DNA of 64,000 nt from Lanius collurio (GCA_020086605.1 JACBWW010000068.1:2041982-2105981), one strand, 5' to 3'; shown: positions 25,001 through 40,000, numbered from the stretch's first letter. Numbers and translations are program-made. The notes: generated by a model from the sequence alone, not told the origin.

Positions 25001-28000
25001 CACAGCTGGTATTTCCCACAAAGCAGGGAAACCTTAAATTACATCATGTAAAAACCAGAGATGGATTTTTTTTTTCCTGTCACAGACCTTTACACAGCAT
25101 CACAAAAAACTGCACGTGAGCCATCAAGAGTCATTTCAAAACACAAGTGCCTGCAGTGCCCTGATTCAGTAAGGTCTGGTTTGCAATGAACATTTCCACA
25201 TGGCCAACATCATTTGAAAGAGCCACCAGTCACTTTGACCAGTTTAAATCACAGACTCATAGAATTTCCCAAGTTGGAAGGGACCCATAAGGATTATCAG
25301 TTTTCGGTGCCAATTAAATGTCTGCAGGCTCTGAAATCATGCTTTGCACAACCTTAAAAGTGTTAATCCCACCACCTGGCATAGAAAACATGCAGTTTTT
25401 GTGTCGAGCAGCAGGTCTTGCTTTTCCATTTACAAATACGTTACAGTTTTGGCATTTATTGCTACCAAGGCAGAGTTATATAGAGATATCTATATAACAT
25501 CATTTTCTTGAACCTTCATTGCTGTCAAAATTGTCATGCATCTATCTGGTCCTGGACGTTGTATGTTTTGAGCTACTGTGCAAAATCACACACAGTTCAT
25601 CTGAGCTCCGACCACTGTGGGTTTCCCCCTTGGACATTCATCCACGTGTGCCCACAGAGTCAACACGGGACTTACACGCGACGGAGGTGACGCTGGTGGG
25701 CAGGTTCTGCTGGAAGGGGTGCTGGTCCGCCTCCGGCTCCTCGGGCTCCGACAGGATGTGGTGCCCCGTGTGGGAAAGGTAGGTGACCTGGACCTGCTGT
25801 GCCTGCGGCGCCTTCAGCTTCTCCAGGCACTCCGAGTCCCGGCGCTCCTCCGACTGCATCCTCGGCCAGATCCGCTCCCTCCTCCAGAGGATCAGCGCTA
25901 CCCTGTCGCGTATGGACTTGGCCACGATCTTGAGATCGTTCTCGTGGAAAAATCCCGAGTCAATCTAGAGAGGAGGCACACACTCAGCAAGGTCCCGTGC
26001 ACGTGGCTGGGCACCACAAGCACACACATGATACTCAAATCTCTTCCTAATGAGAAAATATCATTTTGAAACAACATGAATTTATGTAGATTTATGTCTC
26101 ACAAGAACAGGAACTCAAGAGTCTGATGGGGTGGGTTTCTTTTTCAGTAAAATTTCTATTCCTAATGCATTAAAAAAACCCAGGATGTAATTTCCAAGAC
26201 CTAAATATGTACTGGCTCTAACTGTCCACCACTAAACATCCCTTGAAGAGAGCAAGTTTAATCACATGTGGGTTCCCCCTCTTTTTTTTCTTTTCAACAC
26301 TAAAAGAATAGACAAAACAGGAAAAAGAATCTCTGTACAATGCACCTAGAGTGAACCAACTGCCTCTAAATATGAATTTATTGCCTTAACCTTTCCAGCA
26401 CACAGCATTTTCTAAATTTCTCTGCTTGATAGCACAGCAAGTCATGAAGGACAAGATGTTAAAAGAATTATGTCTCAAATTAACTTCTCTTAAATAGTGA
26501 AGTCAGTCAGTATTGATTGACTTCAAGAAAGAAAAAGTAGACTGTTCCCACTTGATGGAAAAGAGGACGAGGCTTCTCAGAACTCAACTGCTCAACAGAT
26601 AAAATGGAAATTCATCTTCATGCTATTTGTTTGCATAATTTCCTGCAGTGCAGGGTATGCATTTTCCTTTAATAATGACCTACCAGAGCTTTGTCTGCTC
26701 TCCCTACATTCCTAACATGCATATTCAATAGATTTGAAAGCACTTACATCCATGGGGGAAATCTAGAACTTTTCCTGCTTTGCTCTTGCCCCAACATAAG
26801 ACAGTTTCACAGCTTCAATTCTCACTGCAAAAATTAATGGGTGCAAAGCAGCTTAAAGCACATCTTAATTTCAATGAAGCCACGCCCCTCTGCAGTACCC
26901 ACGGGCTGGGAGAGCTAACTTCACTTTCCAAACCCACTAGAATGTTTTGAGCTCCCTTTGCCCACGTCCTTCAGGAAGGTGGGACTTCCTGACTGTCAAA
27001 AACCCACCAGCAAGGATAAATAATTCCCTGGACTCAGAAGGTCTCCTGCATTCTTCTCATCCACAGCACAAAAGGTAACAAATTGACAAAAGCACATGGC
27101 TTTGGTGTTCCACAATTCATATGGACTAGAAAAAGACATTTAGGAATAAATGTTCCCCTTTTCTGCCCCTGCAACAGCCTCAGGTTTGAAAGGATTTCAT
27201 GGTCAGTGATTTAGGTAAGTATTAATGTAGCACACAGATTTTAAAATTATTTGGGAATTATTTGGGAAAGGGTACAGTGTCACTGTAGTCTGGGCACGAT
27301 CCTTTAAAATATACTTTTCACAAGAATTATTTCCTCTTCAAAATAAAACATCACAATCATGGACAAGCAACCTAGAGAACTTCAAAATTCCAAACATTGC
27401 CATCAATATTTAAATGTAAAATATAACAGCAAGTAATGGTACCAGAGCAATTTTTAACCTAAATGAGTTCTGTAATGATACATGGCTGGAAAAACACCGG
27501 ACCTACTGCAAACTAACGACAAGACAAAGGAGCCTGAATTCCTCCACTAAACTTGGAGTTCCAGCAGAGCAAGGCAGCATTACCAAAATGAGTGCCTCCT
27601 GAGCAGAACCAGAGTGGTGATGACATCATTAAATGGGATCCCTCGGGATTTAGAGTCTAACAGGAACATTTCTGCAAGCACAGGAACGTTCAGACCCCTG
27701 GCTCAGTGCTCACTGACCCTGTGCCTCCGTGACATCTGAACACCAAAACAACTGCAGCAAAGACACCATTAAAATATGAGCTCAAGGACAACATGGTGAA
27801 ACTGGAACACAAATTCTCTAACAAAAGCTCACAATTGTAAAGATACAGAAATACAGCATGTGAAACTTATCTGTTAAAAAATCCAAAGCTTACTCCTAAC
27901 TCGGTGAATCCAGTTTCCTATCAAAGTTTGGGGGTAGAGGGGCTGATCACAGACCTTTCTCATCTACATTCCCTCTAAGAAACACCAACAGAAAAGACGG

Positions 28001-31000
28001 GAAAAAGTGTTTGGGAGAATTCAACGCAGAATATTTTGTGACTGAACTTCTGAACTCTTCTAATGTATTTCTAGCTGCTGTCTGGAACTAAACAGATTCC
28101 AAGCAAATTCAAAGACATTCAACAGCCTATAGAAAGCAGCAGATCTTGCAAAATATAAAAGCAGTCCAGACTTCTACAGTCCCTAAGCTATTTAAATTGT
28201 GATTTCAGGCATCTGTTTTCAATGTGTTCCAGTTAGTTCTTCTCCATTCACCCCTTTCTTGCCGTAGTCATTCCAAAGTCAATGCAAAGTGCCTGAACTG
28301 GACACCTGGAATGGTTCAAGCAGAAGTTACTTTACCCAACTCATTCCTATTGTCCCTTGAGATTTATGCAATACTTTCTATATATACACATTTTTGTCAG
28401 AAGTGTATTTTACCATTTCTTGTGCAACATCATCAGGAGTCTCCTTCTCCAGATCAAAAGTAAACTCAATGGCTCCATTATCTTTGGGTTTTCCTTTCAG
28501 TTTCTTAGGATCTTCTACCCAGAGTCTTAAGGCAATAGAGGATTTCCTACCATGGTCTTCTTCTGCAAGTTCCACTCTTACCCCAGTATCTTCAGCAAAA
28601 AAGGCATGGCTTAATAAATCTTTAATTTCGTATCTGCAAAGGATATAAAGAAGATTCAAATACTGCAAGACAACAATTTCAGAAAGGTTTGTAACAAGAA
28701 ACTACTGTTAAAGGTGGAAACATTTACAGTATGTTTGGGGCTAACCCATAATGAACTAGTGATCTTTTTGAAAAGATGTGGGATTTCCCATGTTATTCAA
28801 CAGGAAATTGGAAAAGTGACATTTCCCAAAGCTTTAGGAATATTCATGCACCACAAGCACTTAGAGAAATGCAGATTATAGCTTTGTTCAGCTTTCCTTA
28901 AGTATCTGAGCTTTAAGAGTACCAGAGAAGAGATTCTCTCTAGGTAGTCAGCTGCAGTCCCTAAAAACTATATTTGTGAAAGTCAGGGAATACTGAGCAC
29001 AAGACAAACTGGCAGAGACCAGTAAAACATTAGGTTTTAAAACCAAAGCTGGAAACAAGGCACAAGGTGTGTCCATATCCAGAGGCTGATGAAATCTGCT
29101 ACAACAGCTTGTGATGAATCTACCCCAAACTTTATCCCCCTCGCTGTCCATGTAGAACCCTCCCCGTGAATTTTCTTGGACTGCTGAACCAGAAATTGCA
29201 AGAATACCCTAGCACAGGTCCACAGTGATGCTGAGAGGTTGAGAGACTCAACAGCACTTCTTATCCTGACACTGAAAGTCAGGAAAGCAGGAAATCCTTT
29301 ATAGTTTCACTTCCATCCTGCACAGGGGGGATCCATAGACCAGAGCAGACATCCACAGACAGTTGTGGAATCCCTGCATACACATTGCTTAACACAAAAC
29401 TCAGACCCCTGAAACAAACCTTTCTTCTTTGTTTTTGCAGATGCACTCCCCAATTATCTCCTTAATTTCAGGATCAGTAACTTTCTCAAAGCTTGCTGGC
29501 TTTATACCCTAAAAGCATAGAGAAAAACAATTTAATGTGAAAAAGAATTACATTCTATCTCTAAATTAAGCGTATTTTTTCTGCATTTTAAAGGTAATTC
29601 AACCCGGGAAGTAACTAATACTTTTAAGTTGTTAGTTTTAATGCAAAACTGAGTTGAGGATTTAGGGCTACTCTATTTCTAAATACCACTGCACTTCAAA
29701 ATTAGTACGCTACCTTGCACGAGCTAAGCCATACACTGGGCAGGTATCCCTTTTTCTTTACCAACCTTTGTGAATTTTACCTTTATATCCTCTGGACTCT
29801 GAAGTGAATATTCAAGAAATAGATAATTTTAAATTTCAAAAATAACCAGTTTCTGAAATTCTTCCTTTAATGTTTTTGCCTTAACCCTCAAAACACTAAA
29901 TGAATAAAGACAAATAATCACAGTTTTCTTCAGGTAGATATTACTGAAAATTAAAATGAGTCAAAAATACCTTGGAATATTCCATATTCCTGTTTCTCAC
30001 AAACCATGACACAAACACTCTCCAACACATTCCCCTCCACATAAAAAAATCAACCCCAAAACCAAGCAGGGAAGTAGAAGAATATGCTCAACAGCTCTGC
30101 ATTGCTCCTGAATTTCCCAGGATATTGTCAGAAACCCCTGGGGAATATATGATAAAACAGGTGTAACCTATAAATCTAGTTAAATTTCTGTCAAATGTTA
30201 GCATTTTTGCTGGGAACAGATTTGGATCAGCAACCTATGAGCATGGCCTTTCAAGGAGAAAACCCAACTATCCACTGCAGCATCAATGTCCCCACGTCGG
30301 GAGCTCAGCCCCACGCAGGCTCAGCAGGGAGAGTCTGCTTTTCTTTAAGGTTAGGTGGGATTGTGTTAAGAAGATAGAGAGGATTTAAAAGGGACACAGA
30401 CACATGCACACTCCTAGGACAGTCACAGGTCAGCTCTCCCTACTTTCTAGTATTTCGGGACCAAGATCTTAACTCAGCACGATGCCCCTCAGGGTACACA
30501 GCCTGCATAAAATAACATTAAAACAACAGGTATCTTACCACCATAAGGAGAGAGTGCAGGAGAAGAGGTATGCTAGCTCAGGCTAAAGAGCCATTCTTAT
30601 ATGATGGCATCACTCTTTATAAACCATCCAAATATATCAAAAAAATACTGATGGGGAACACCTGCACAGCTACAGATGTGGGGCTGAGTGTTTGCAAAGC
30701 CCAGGGTGGGAATTCCCTTTGACTCCACGCTGTGGACAAGGAGGAAGGGATATTCCAGCAAGAACAGCCACCACTTCCAGTGAGGCCTCCTCTTGTCAAA
30801 GGATGCTCATCCTCGCCAGCCCCCAGGGCCTGGCACCTCCTTCCACCCACATCTGCAGGAGGTTTCCTGGGAATGCCTCCCATGTGTGTATTCAGCTACA
30901 GATGACAAGTGGCAACACAAGAAGTTCTTCTGTTTATTTGTGATGTCCAGCTTAAATCACAGAATTAATTGATTCCCTTTCAAAAACACGTTATTACCTC

Positions 31001-34000
31001 TACCTACTAAACCAAGAAGCACATGAATGGAAATGTGACAAAATTAATTTGAGAAGAGATGATGCAGTTAGACTCTATCACTTAAAGACCCAAGTACTTC
31101 CAATGAAGTCAATAAGCAGAAAAAAAAAGGAAACACAATTTCATTTATCTAAAAAACCAGAATGTGATTAAGCACATAACTGAAGGGGAATTGGACATTT
31201 AGCTCCATTCAAATCCTTTTAAAGTTTCACCCTGGGATAACAGTAAATAATGGCTCATGCAGTCACAGATAAGGAGCCCTGCAGAGTGGACTTTTGGCTC
31301 ACCCAGTTGATTTAAAGAAGAAAACAAGTATTTTCAGGGAGTGTCTGCAAGTAACACACTGAATTAAGTCTTGAGTAAATTTTATGGATGAATTTCAGTG
31401 AGGGGTGGAGCATCTTCGAGAATTTCTGAATATTTCAGCATCAGATTATACTTTTATCCTTTTATGCACATCTTGTTGCTATACAAGCCTCAGATTCTAC
31501 TTGAAACCTTATTAATTAATAATTTTATGTCAACAACTCTCTATTTGTCTTAAAATTCTAGAGTGAACTATGTAAACTATAAATTTTGAAAAAACAGTAA
31601 TAAAAATTCAGAATAGTCATGTGAATACTCAGCTCCCCAGTTTTGCTTCAGCAGAAAGCTGCAGAGAGCCAAAGAAACTCGTTTTTGTGAGAACAAACCA
31701 AAATAATCTATACATGTGGATGGCTGGCTGTGACCCACCAAAAAGAATTATTTGCTTAAACAAACCTGAATCTTACTGATGAGATGAGGGTTTAAATTTT
31801 GTTTATTAGAAAAACGTGTCAAAAGGCACTGGAGTGCCCAGGCTGGCTCCAATGTGCCAAGGTGAGCTCTGAGGAGAGCTCTGATACCTGAACTAGAAAT
31901 GAAAGAAAACAAAGCACCACCAAAATGTATTTTCAGCAGGACTCCTCTGTACCCCAATTCACCTTTAAGCTACAGGAGCCTAGTGTGCTCTCCAATGAGG
32001 AGGAGTGGGATGAAAACTTTGGCAATTCAAAACAGAAAGAAGGACAGATCTATACATTTCAGGACACCGTTGTTTGCTATGAGAAAACTGATTTCCATAT
32101 CAGTGTGACACTCACCAAGGAGAAAGGGTAATAAGACCTAATAAAGGCTTTAACCTGAAGAGAGGCAGGTTTAGATTACACATAAGGAAGAAATCCTTCT
32201 GGCAGTGCCCAAGGCCAGGCTGGACACTGGGGCTGGGAGCAGCCTGGGACAGTGGGAGGTGTCCCTGCCGTGGCAGGGGTGGCACTGGGTGGGCTTTAAG
32301 GTCCCTTCCAACACAAACCATTCCATGATTCTATGAAAGACCATCAGCTGCTATAGATTAATGTTTACTGAAACATATCCCACAAACATTTGTCAGTTTA
32401 ACAGGGGGGGAAATGCACACTCACACAAAATCCAAAAACCTGAAAAAACAGTAGAGACAGCTTAGGCCATACCATGCAGAGCTTCCAGCTACCAGGAGGA
32501 ATATATTGCTCACATCTCTATGCACTCAAGGGAACCTGCCAACTGCTTTGTACAATTTTTGCAAGCACTCCATGGGTATCTTAACACAAAATGAACATAT
32601 GAAAGACACAAATAGCACAAGGCATATCACAGTTTCTTCCAATTTAATTTTATTTTAGAGAATTCACAAATAATCTTCAGGTATATGGTTCAGCCTTAAC
32701 TCTGAGATGACTGGGATGGAGGAGGGAGGGACATGTTGGGCATCTAAAAATTAGGTTTGCCTGAAAACAGTCCATTTAGAAGAACCTCGATAACTGATTC
32801 CCAATATTGACCTCACAACTTTCTTCCACACATTAAAAAAGTAACTCTTCCACCAACACTTTATTTTCACCATCTTTTGATGAACACTGACTCCTCTCCA
32901 AACATCCATTGTGTTAATGTGCTGAACAGCTAAGCTATGAATAGATGACTAAAACAAACAAGGACAAAACATGAAGAGTGAAGTACTGAACAGAGCTGCT
33001 TTGCCAAAGTGTTCTCTCCCTGGCCCTGTGCTATGGGGTGCTTTTGTTTCTTGCTCTTCATTAAACTCTCCAAGGCCATCTCACTGGGATGCTGCAAACC
33101 CTCCCTACAGCACCATGCCCCTGACAATGAAGGGGGCTTCTATTTGCCATCAAAGGACTCATCCACTTCAACAAAAGCCATCTGTCTTCCCTGAGCATTC
33201 CCAAGGAAACATGGCACCAAAATTCAGAGTGTATTAGCTAAGAAATTACCCATGATGGCTTGAAAGCTGTACAGCCTGTTATAAACTAAAATAAACTCAA
33301 CACCCTCACATGTGAAAGGCAGGGCTTGCCAGGTGGCGTAAGGATAATACAAGGTCCTTGAATGTTAAAATATATATACACATATATATGCCACCAGTAA
33401 AATGAGAGATCAAATAATTTCCCTTTTGAGAATTCCTCTGTCTCAAACAGGATGATTTATTTTGACTCCCTCACCAGCACTTATTCCCATCCCCTTCCTT
33501 CTGAAGCAATTAGATTTGTGATCCATTGCCCTCCAGTACAAGGCAGCTGAGTCTACAGCCAGACACATACAGATATTAAAGTTGTATCCTTCACGTTGAG
33601 GGGGAAAAAACGTGCTGCTAGTTTTGCAGGGTCTAAAAACAGCCACTTGCCAGCTTCTATCAGCAGAGCACACTTTGGAAGAGCAGCACGTGATGCTCTG
33701 AAGGGACACAGCAAATGCCACACAAGTCAATGACACATCTGACCCAAGTCAGTCAGTTTGTTTTCCAGAGGCTTTCCTGGCCCCTAAAAGGTGCCCTTCC
33801 ACCCCAGGGCAGCCTGCTCTGGGCTACCACCCCACCTGAAGGTAAACCTCTAGGCTCATGTCATTCCTAAAAAGGAAAAAAACCTTCTACCAACAAAGCT
33901 GAAGCTATGTTTCCAACTGAAACTGCACCCTGGCACACACTCTCTGAAGTCACTGAAATAAAGGCAAAGCTCTCAGTTTTACCAGGATTTTGTTCCATGA

Positions 34001-37000
34001 CATCACTGTGTGCAATTATAAACTCATCTGTTTCACTCCAGAATGGTGCTCCATCTTAATGCAAAGCTAAGAGGATTACCTGAGATCTAAGATGATCTCC
34101 AAAAGCCACAAGAAGTCCATGCAATGACATTCACCGCATTATTTGTCTGCTGTCATTGTGCCACAGCCACAGCATTTATTTAGTGTATGTAATATGGCAT
34201 ACCACCTGCAAATGCTGAGAAAACCTCCAATAGTGGATGAAAACAAACAACATGAAAGCTTTAAATGAAAACCAGAACACTGTAACAGGGTGGGTTGTTC
34301 TGAAGCACAGGTTTCTACCACTAAATCCAAGGAGATGGCCAGGAACTCCCTGGAGATGCAGCTGCTCTGCTGTGCATTCTGCAGCACATCCCTAAGAAAA
34401 CACTGGGCTGGAGCTGCCTGGGAAGGTCATGGATTCCAATGTTTCATCACTATTGTCTACATCAAAACCACTTGGCAGAATGATTAAACACCAAAAAAAA
34501 AATCTGAGTAAGAAAAACCATCAAGTTATGCATGAAAAATGAGATTATGGCATCAGAACGAAGGGCATTGCAAATATGCTGACCAGGAAATCACTTCAAA
34601 GTGCACTGTGGTAAATGTGGCTTGGCCCCGCTGCTTGGAAAAGATGTATTTTCTATTTACAGTACATATCCATTTTTTTATTGTTTACACTCCATCATTC
34701 AGGCTGAAAGGGCAGAGAGAGGTGACAAGCTGAAACAAGCATGTCTTGTCTGGCAGAGAAATGAGCCCCTCTGCACATTTCCAAACATGACCACCACCTT
34801 GTCCTGGACAACTGCAAACACAGGCATGCATGTGGAAAAACAGGCATGCAAAAATTAAAGCAGCAATTAGGCCATGAGAATATGGTCAGGCAGAATAAAA
34901 GGTCACTGAAATAAATTAAGCTTAATAATCTTACACTACAGACATGCAGAATGTGACAGCATAATGTCTCAGAAAGGTAGTGTTTATATTTTCTACACCA
35001 ATAAGGACTATCAGCATGTGTGACTTGGACAGCCAGGACTCGATGTGTATCTTACATCCTAGCAGCAGGCACAGGCTTGGTAGAGTGTTAGGACACAGAG
35101 CACAAACTACTGAAGGAGGTATTTTAGTGCCAAAACCCAAATCATGCCCTGCCTCTGCTGGGCAGCAGAGAGAATGCCAGCACAGTGAGACCCAACAAAA
35201 GGTAAGTAATCTAAAGATTTTTTTGGTTGTTGCTCCTTGATGCAAACTCTAGCCGGCAATTCCAACTCTTGCAGATGCTATCAACACCTCCAGTAGTTGC
35301 CACTGCAATGCTGAGCCCAAGGCATGACAAAATTTTATTTTTTTATTTTATTTTATCCTTTTAAAATAAAGACATCAGGCAGCTAGGCACAGCAAACACA
35401 TTCTTACAATGCACTGACCCTCAATTTAAAACACTAGAAAAAGTATTTATATTTCTGGTGCAAAAAAGCCCCAGCTTCATAAAGTACATGAATGTCTTAC
35501 TAAGAAGCTGCAGCGCTCGGGGGCTCTGCATCCTCTCCATCCAAGAAGGTCAGAGCCACCTTCTGCTCTAGTGAGACCCCCAAACCTAATCTAATACTGG
35601 AAGAAAACAGTCTAATTCAGCCTCTTGGGTTTAGTCTACACTCCCTTTCTGACTGTGTTTCGGTCTATAAGCCCCAAGGCTCGCACAAGCTGCTGCATCA
35701 CCAGCCCTACCTCTTCATTCAAGTGATTTTAGAGTTACTTTGTCTGTGTGCAGTCACTGCCCATCTTAGGGCAGACCCCACTGCATCGTGCTGGCTCAGG
35801 ACCCCACACCCCAAACTTCCACACCTCCTCCTCGGCCGCTGCGTCCCTCAGACCCCACAGGTGACTCACGCTGGTCGGAGCAGGGTCCCTTCTGTCAGCA
35901 GCTCTCCTGCAGATGCAGCTCCTCTAGAGAAGCTGTTGAGCCCACCAGAAGGTTCCTCCTGGGACAGAGGAGCTCCCCCAGGACATGAGGCTCCTCCTGC
36001 ACCCTCACCCCAGAGGTCCACCCCCTGCTCCTCCTTCCTGCCTGACAGTTGTACAGCTCATGGCATTTGACAGGGCTTTCTCCACTCCACAGGGAGCTGG
36101 TTAACCCTTTCCTTGGAAAAACCATAATGCCAATTTTGCCACCTAAAGAATCCTGGTGCCTTTGCTCCCACTGCTACTACCCCAAATTCAAATGAAACCC
36201 ACACACCCTCTATGCTGGTACCTGATGTTTTTGTCTTCAGCTTTCCCCACCAGAAAGTTCTGCTTCAAAAATAATTACCCCTTATAACGACCTTTCAACA
36301 GCTTCTCTGCCATTGCTTGTTCTATGTGATAAACATCATCTCCCACTCTCTGAAGCTGCCAGTACAAAGCCAGTTTTACAAATACAAATTATAACAGTTT
36401 ACCATCTAATCCTCAGCCATGTAAAGGTTACTGCCATAGAAAACGAGTTGGCCCAGATTTCCATCAGTGTTTTAAAAAAAGGCTACTTAAGTCTGCAAAT
36501 TAAAATTAACATCTAACTGGAATCCTCCGATTAATCATTATTCTTTGCAATCTTGGATATTGCTTTGATAAATGAAGCTTAGGAGCCTTTCAAAGTCTTA
36601 ACTACCAATATTCCAGATGGTTAAACGCGTACACAGTGCTTTTCTGGGTACGTGGAGCAATGAAGAGCTCGATGTTCTCCGTGGCTCTAGGGGCACACAC
36701 ACATTCCCAGTAACACCAGCTAACCATGCTGGCCACTCCCACAGTGATATCGGGTACCTCACTGGTCTCACATGCAGAAGATGAGGCTACAGAGCCTAAA
36801 ATCAGAAGAGCCTCTTGTGGCCACTCAGTGAAGTTGTGGAGTCCAAGGAGGTGTCCCCTAAGCTGCCCACACTGGTAGCATTCAGGCCATATCTGAAGGA
36901 CTATATAAACCAAAACAGAGCCAGCATCACTTGTGCCAAAGGTAATAACCACTGTGATAAAGAAGCATGGAATAACCACATGGCTCTAGGATCACAGAAT

Positions 37001-40000
37001 CAGAGAAGAGCTTGGGTTGGAAGGCACCTTAAAGATCATCTAATTGCAACCTCCCTGTAATGGGCAGGGGGGCACCTTCCACTAGACCAGGTTGCTCCAA
37101 GCCCTTTCCACCCTAGCCTTGAATAATGAGGATAAAGGCAAGGAACCCCCCCGAGCCATCACAGCCATTCCATGTCTCTGAGAAGCTGCAGCATGGTTTT
37201 CAGCCAGCCCATGGTACAGAGCATGGTCAGCAGACAGTAAGATCCATGGCTGCACACACTCACCTCCCTGCAATGCCAAGGAAGCTGCTCCAGCCACAGG
37301 ATGAAGATAACTGCACTGCTGAGCAGTTTCTGAGGCCTTTGTGGACTTTAAAATTATTACTGAGTGGCTCTGGGTTGAAAGCAACACTCTCAAGAAGAGT
37401 TAAGCTATAAAGCAGCAGCCCACTGGGCTATATTTGTGGCCAACAGAGATAAAATCAGTGACAAAGATTACTGAAAATATTTCACGTAGCTGCATCCAGT
37501 CAATCACACTCCAAGTGCAGAATTTTAAGCTTCCACATAAGCCTGAAACAGGTTTGCATAACTCAGATACCTGAACTTCTACAACACAGTGTACACTCAG
37601 CAGTACTGACACTTCATCAAAATATGCTTTTAAACCTTCAAAGGACAAGATGCAATACCAGTTAGGAGGTTTACTCACACAGGTAACTTTTCGGTAGATT
37701 TGAGCAGCATTCTGGCATTCTGAGTAAGGGTATTCTGAGGTAGCCATTTCTAGCATGCACATCCCAAAGGCATAGACATCCACAGACTCATCGTAGTGCT
37801 CCTCATACATTTCCGGGGCCATGAATTCTGGTGTACCTACAGGGATGCACAAAGATAAGGTTGATCTTTTACAGGAATCTAAACCACAAGCTTTTTTACC
37901 TGTAGGAAGTGTGCCCAGTAAAACTGTGTATAGGTGCATGTGAGATTATTTCACAGGAGCTCAAGCATCCTCCAGGGAGGAAATCCAAGGTCAACACACG
38001 CACTTCCATGCTCATGGCTTGCTGCTATTAATCCAAATGGAGGAAGCAGGGTGTAGGGCAGGGGGAAGAAAAAGAATGAAAAATTAAAAAAATTAACAGG
38101 AAAATGAGCTGTAGCTCATTTCCAGCCAATAGTGGAAGTGGTGGAATGGTTTCTGGCTGTCTGGAGAGAAGGATGTGTACAGGTCTGGGGAGGTGAAAAG
38201 GGGAGAACAACCAAGAACTGTCACTCTTGTTTTCATCAGTGCAAATTTGCATTTTTTTGTTTCCTCCAGAGAAACAGAGTAACCACCAGCAGACAGCATT
38301 TTGAAAGCCAGTAGTATCACAAATCACCTACAGAGTCATGCACAAAACATCAAACCTAATTCTGTCACTGGTTTAGTGGGACAAATCAATGAGGCTACTC
38401 ACAGAATAAGGTCCTACTCAGTAGGGATTAGGGTGTCAGGAATCTGATGCAACTGGGTAAATATGAAATGGGGCTCCGGGAGCTGCAGCCTGGGGACAAG
38501 CAGCAACTTCCAACACCTGCAACATTTGCTCAGCAAACTACTCTGAAAAGGGGGGGTTTATCAAGCAAAACAGAAAACTATTAACACGTGGGTAATTCAT
38601 TCCAGGAACTGTATCTCATACTGTAATTCATGCTTTGGAGTAATGACTAGTTTATTTCCTTTCTACATGTAGAAAGGATGAAGGAAGAGAGATCAATGCC
38701 ATGGTGTGTCAAGGGACGGGAGCAGCAAGCTGCTGGGATGCCAAAAAGAGAGTGGCAGGTCTTGGACTATGAGAAAGACCCAGATAAACTCTGCCTGTCC
38801 AGCCTCAGCACCCAAACTGCCCCTCGCCCTGGCAGATCCCATCAGTGTTTTGTTATAACATCTCTGATCAGCAGCAAAAGCATCACTGTTATTAAAGTAA
38901 CATACAATCAGAAAAAGTAGTTCTGGCATATAGAATCCCAGAAGGGTTTGGACTGGAAGGTACCTTAAAGATCATTTCATCCACCCCCTGCCGTGGGCAG
39001 GAACACCTTCCACTATCCCAGGGTGCTCCCAGCCCCATCCAACCTGGCCTTGGCCCCTTCCAGAGATGGGGCAGTGCTTCTCTGGGCACCCTGTGCCAGG
39101 GCCTCACCAACCTCACGGTAAAACGTTTCTTCTTAATATCTAATTGAAATCTCCCCTTTTCCAGTTAAAAGCCATCATCCAAGGCCCTAGAGAAACTGAG
39201 GAAGCCCTGTCCCTGGAAGTGCCCCAGACCAGGATGGACAGATCTTGGAGTAAGGTGGTCGAGTGGAAGGTGTCCCAGCCATAGCAGACAAGATGATCTT
39301 TAAGATCTCCTCTAAACCAAACCATTCTAGGATTCTCCGACTTGCCCTAAACTCTTTCTTAATGGCAACAAAAAGGACAACCCTCAAAATTAGGGTCTGC
39401 TTTTGCACAGATTTCTAAAGTAGACTCAACCTGACTCATGAACCAAGCATTTCTGTAAAATTAATTTTGCAAAATTCAGGATTGATCTCTCCCCTTGTTT
39501 ATGTTCCTTCCTCCTCAAAGACCCTCATTCCTCTAGCCTTAGCAAATCAGCCAGACCTGTGTCATGGAGGCTGAGCACAGTTCTTCTCTCCCAGCTGTCA
39601 CCAAGGCTGAGGCTGCTGCTCAGAAAGGGTTAACAGCTGCCACAGGGAATGATTTTGGAGCTGCTTGCCTTGCTTTAGAGAAAAAAATTCAGCAGCAGGA
39701 GTAAATCTCATGAATTACAGAGCATTTAAAACAAATCTGAAAAAGTGATAGCAATAGTCTAAGAAGCAAATGGAATACTTGGCACCACCCCAAAACAGGA
39801 CAAAAATGACATTTTCCCCCATTCCCTGAGGTGGAAAGGAATACCTACAAGCATCCTTCAACGTAACAGACCACCTACACGTGAAGCTGTTCAGCATCCA
39901 CTCAGCTGCTCTTGGCAGGAGGGTCTGCCCTGGCTCGGCTCCCGCAGAGACACTGCAAGGTCAGGCCAGCGCTGGCTCGGACACAGCGAGGCTGGACCTG

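Larger units (their letters stand above)
22610..25675 (-). other. WNK2 intron 7
   Basis: 3.1 kb AT-rich intron with two short CR1 fragments and a T-run near 23640. No gene seen. Confidence 0.87.
29509..37678 (-). other. WNK2 intron 4
   Basis: 8.2 kb AT-rich intron. It holds CR1 fragments at 32115-32335 and 36988-37130, short TA tracts near 33368-33390, a T-rich tract near 35335-35360, and a few unassigned open frames discussed in the findings. No second gene is supported. Confidence 0.85.

Noticed and set aside
35723..36070. 115-codon plus-strand Pro/Ser-rich frame.
   Set aside because: No domain, no splice or promoter context, composition like GC-richer intron.
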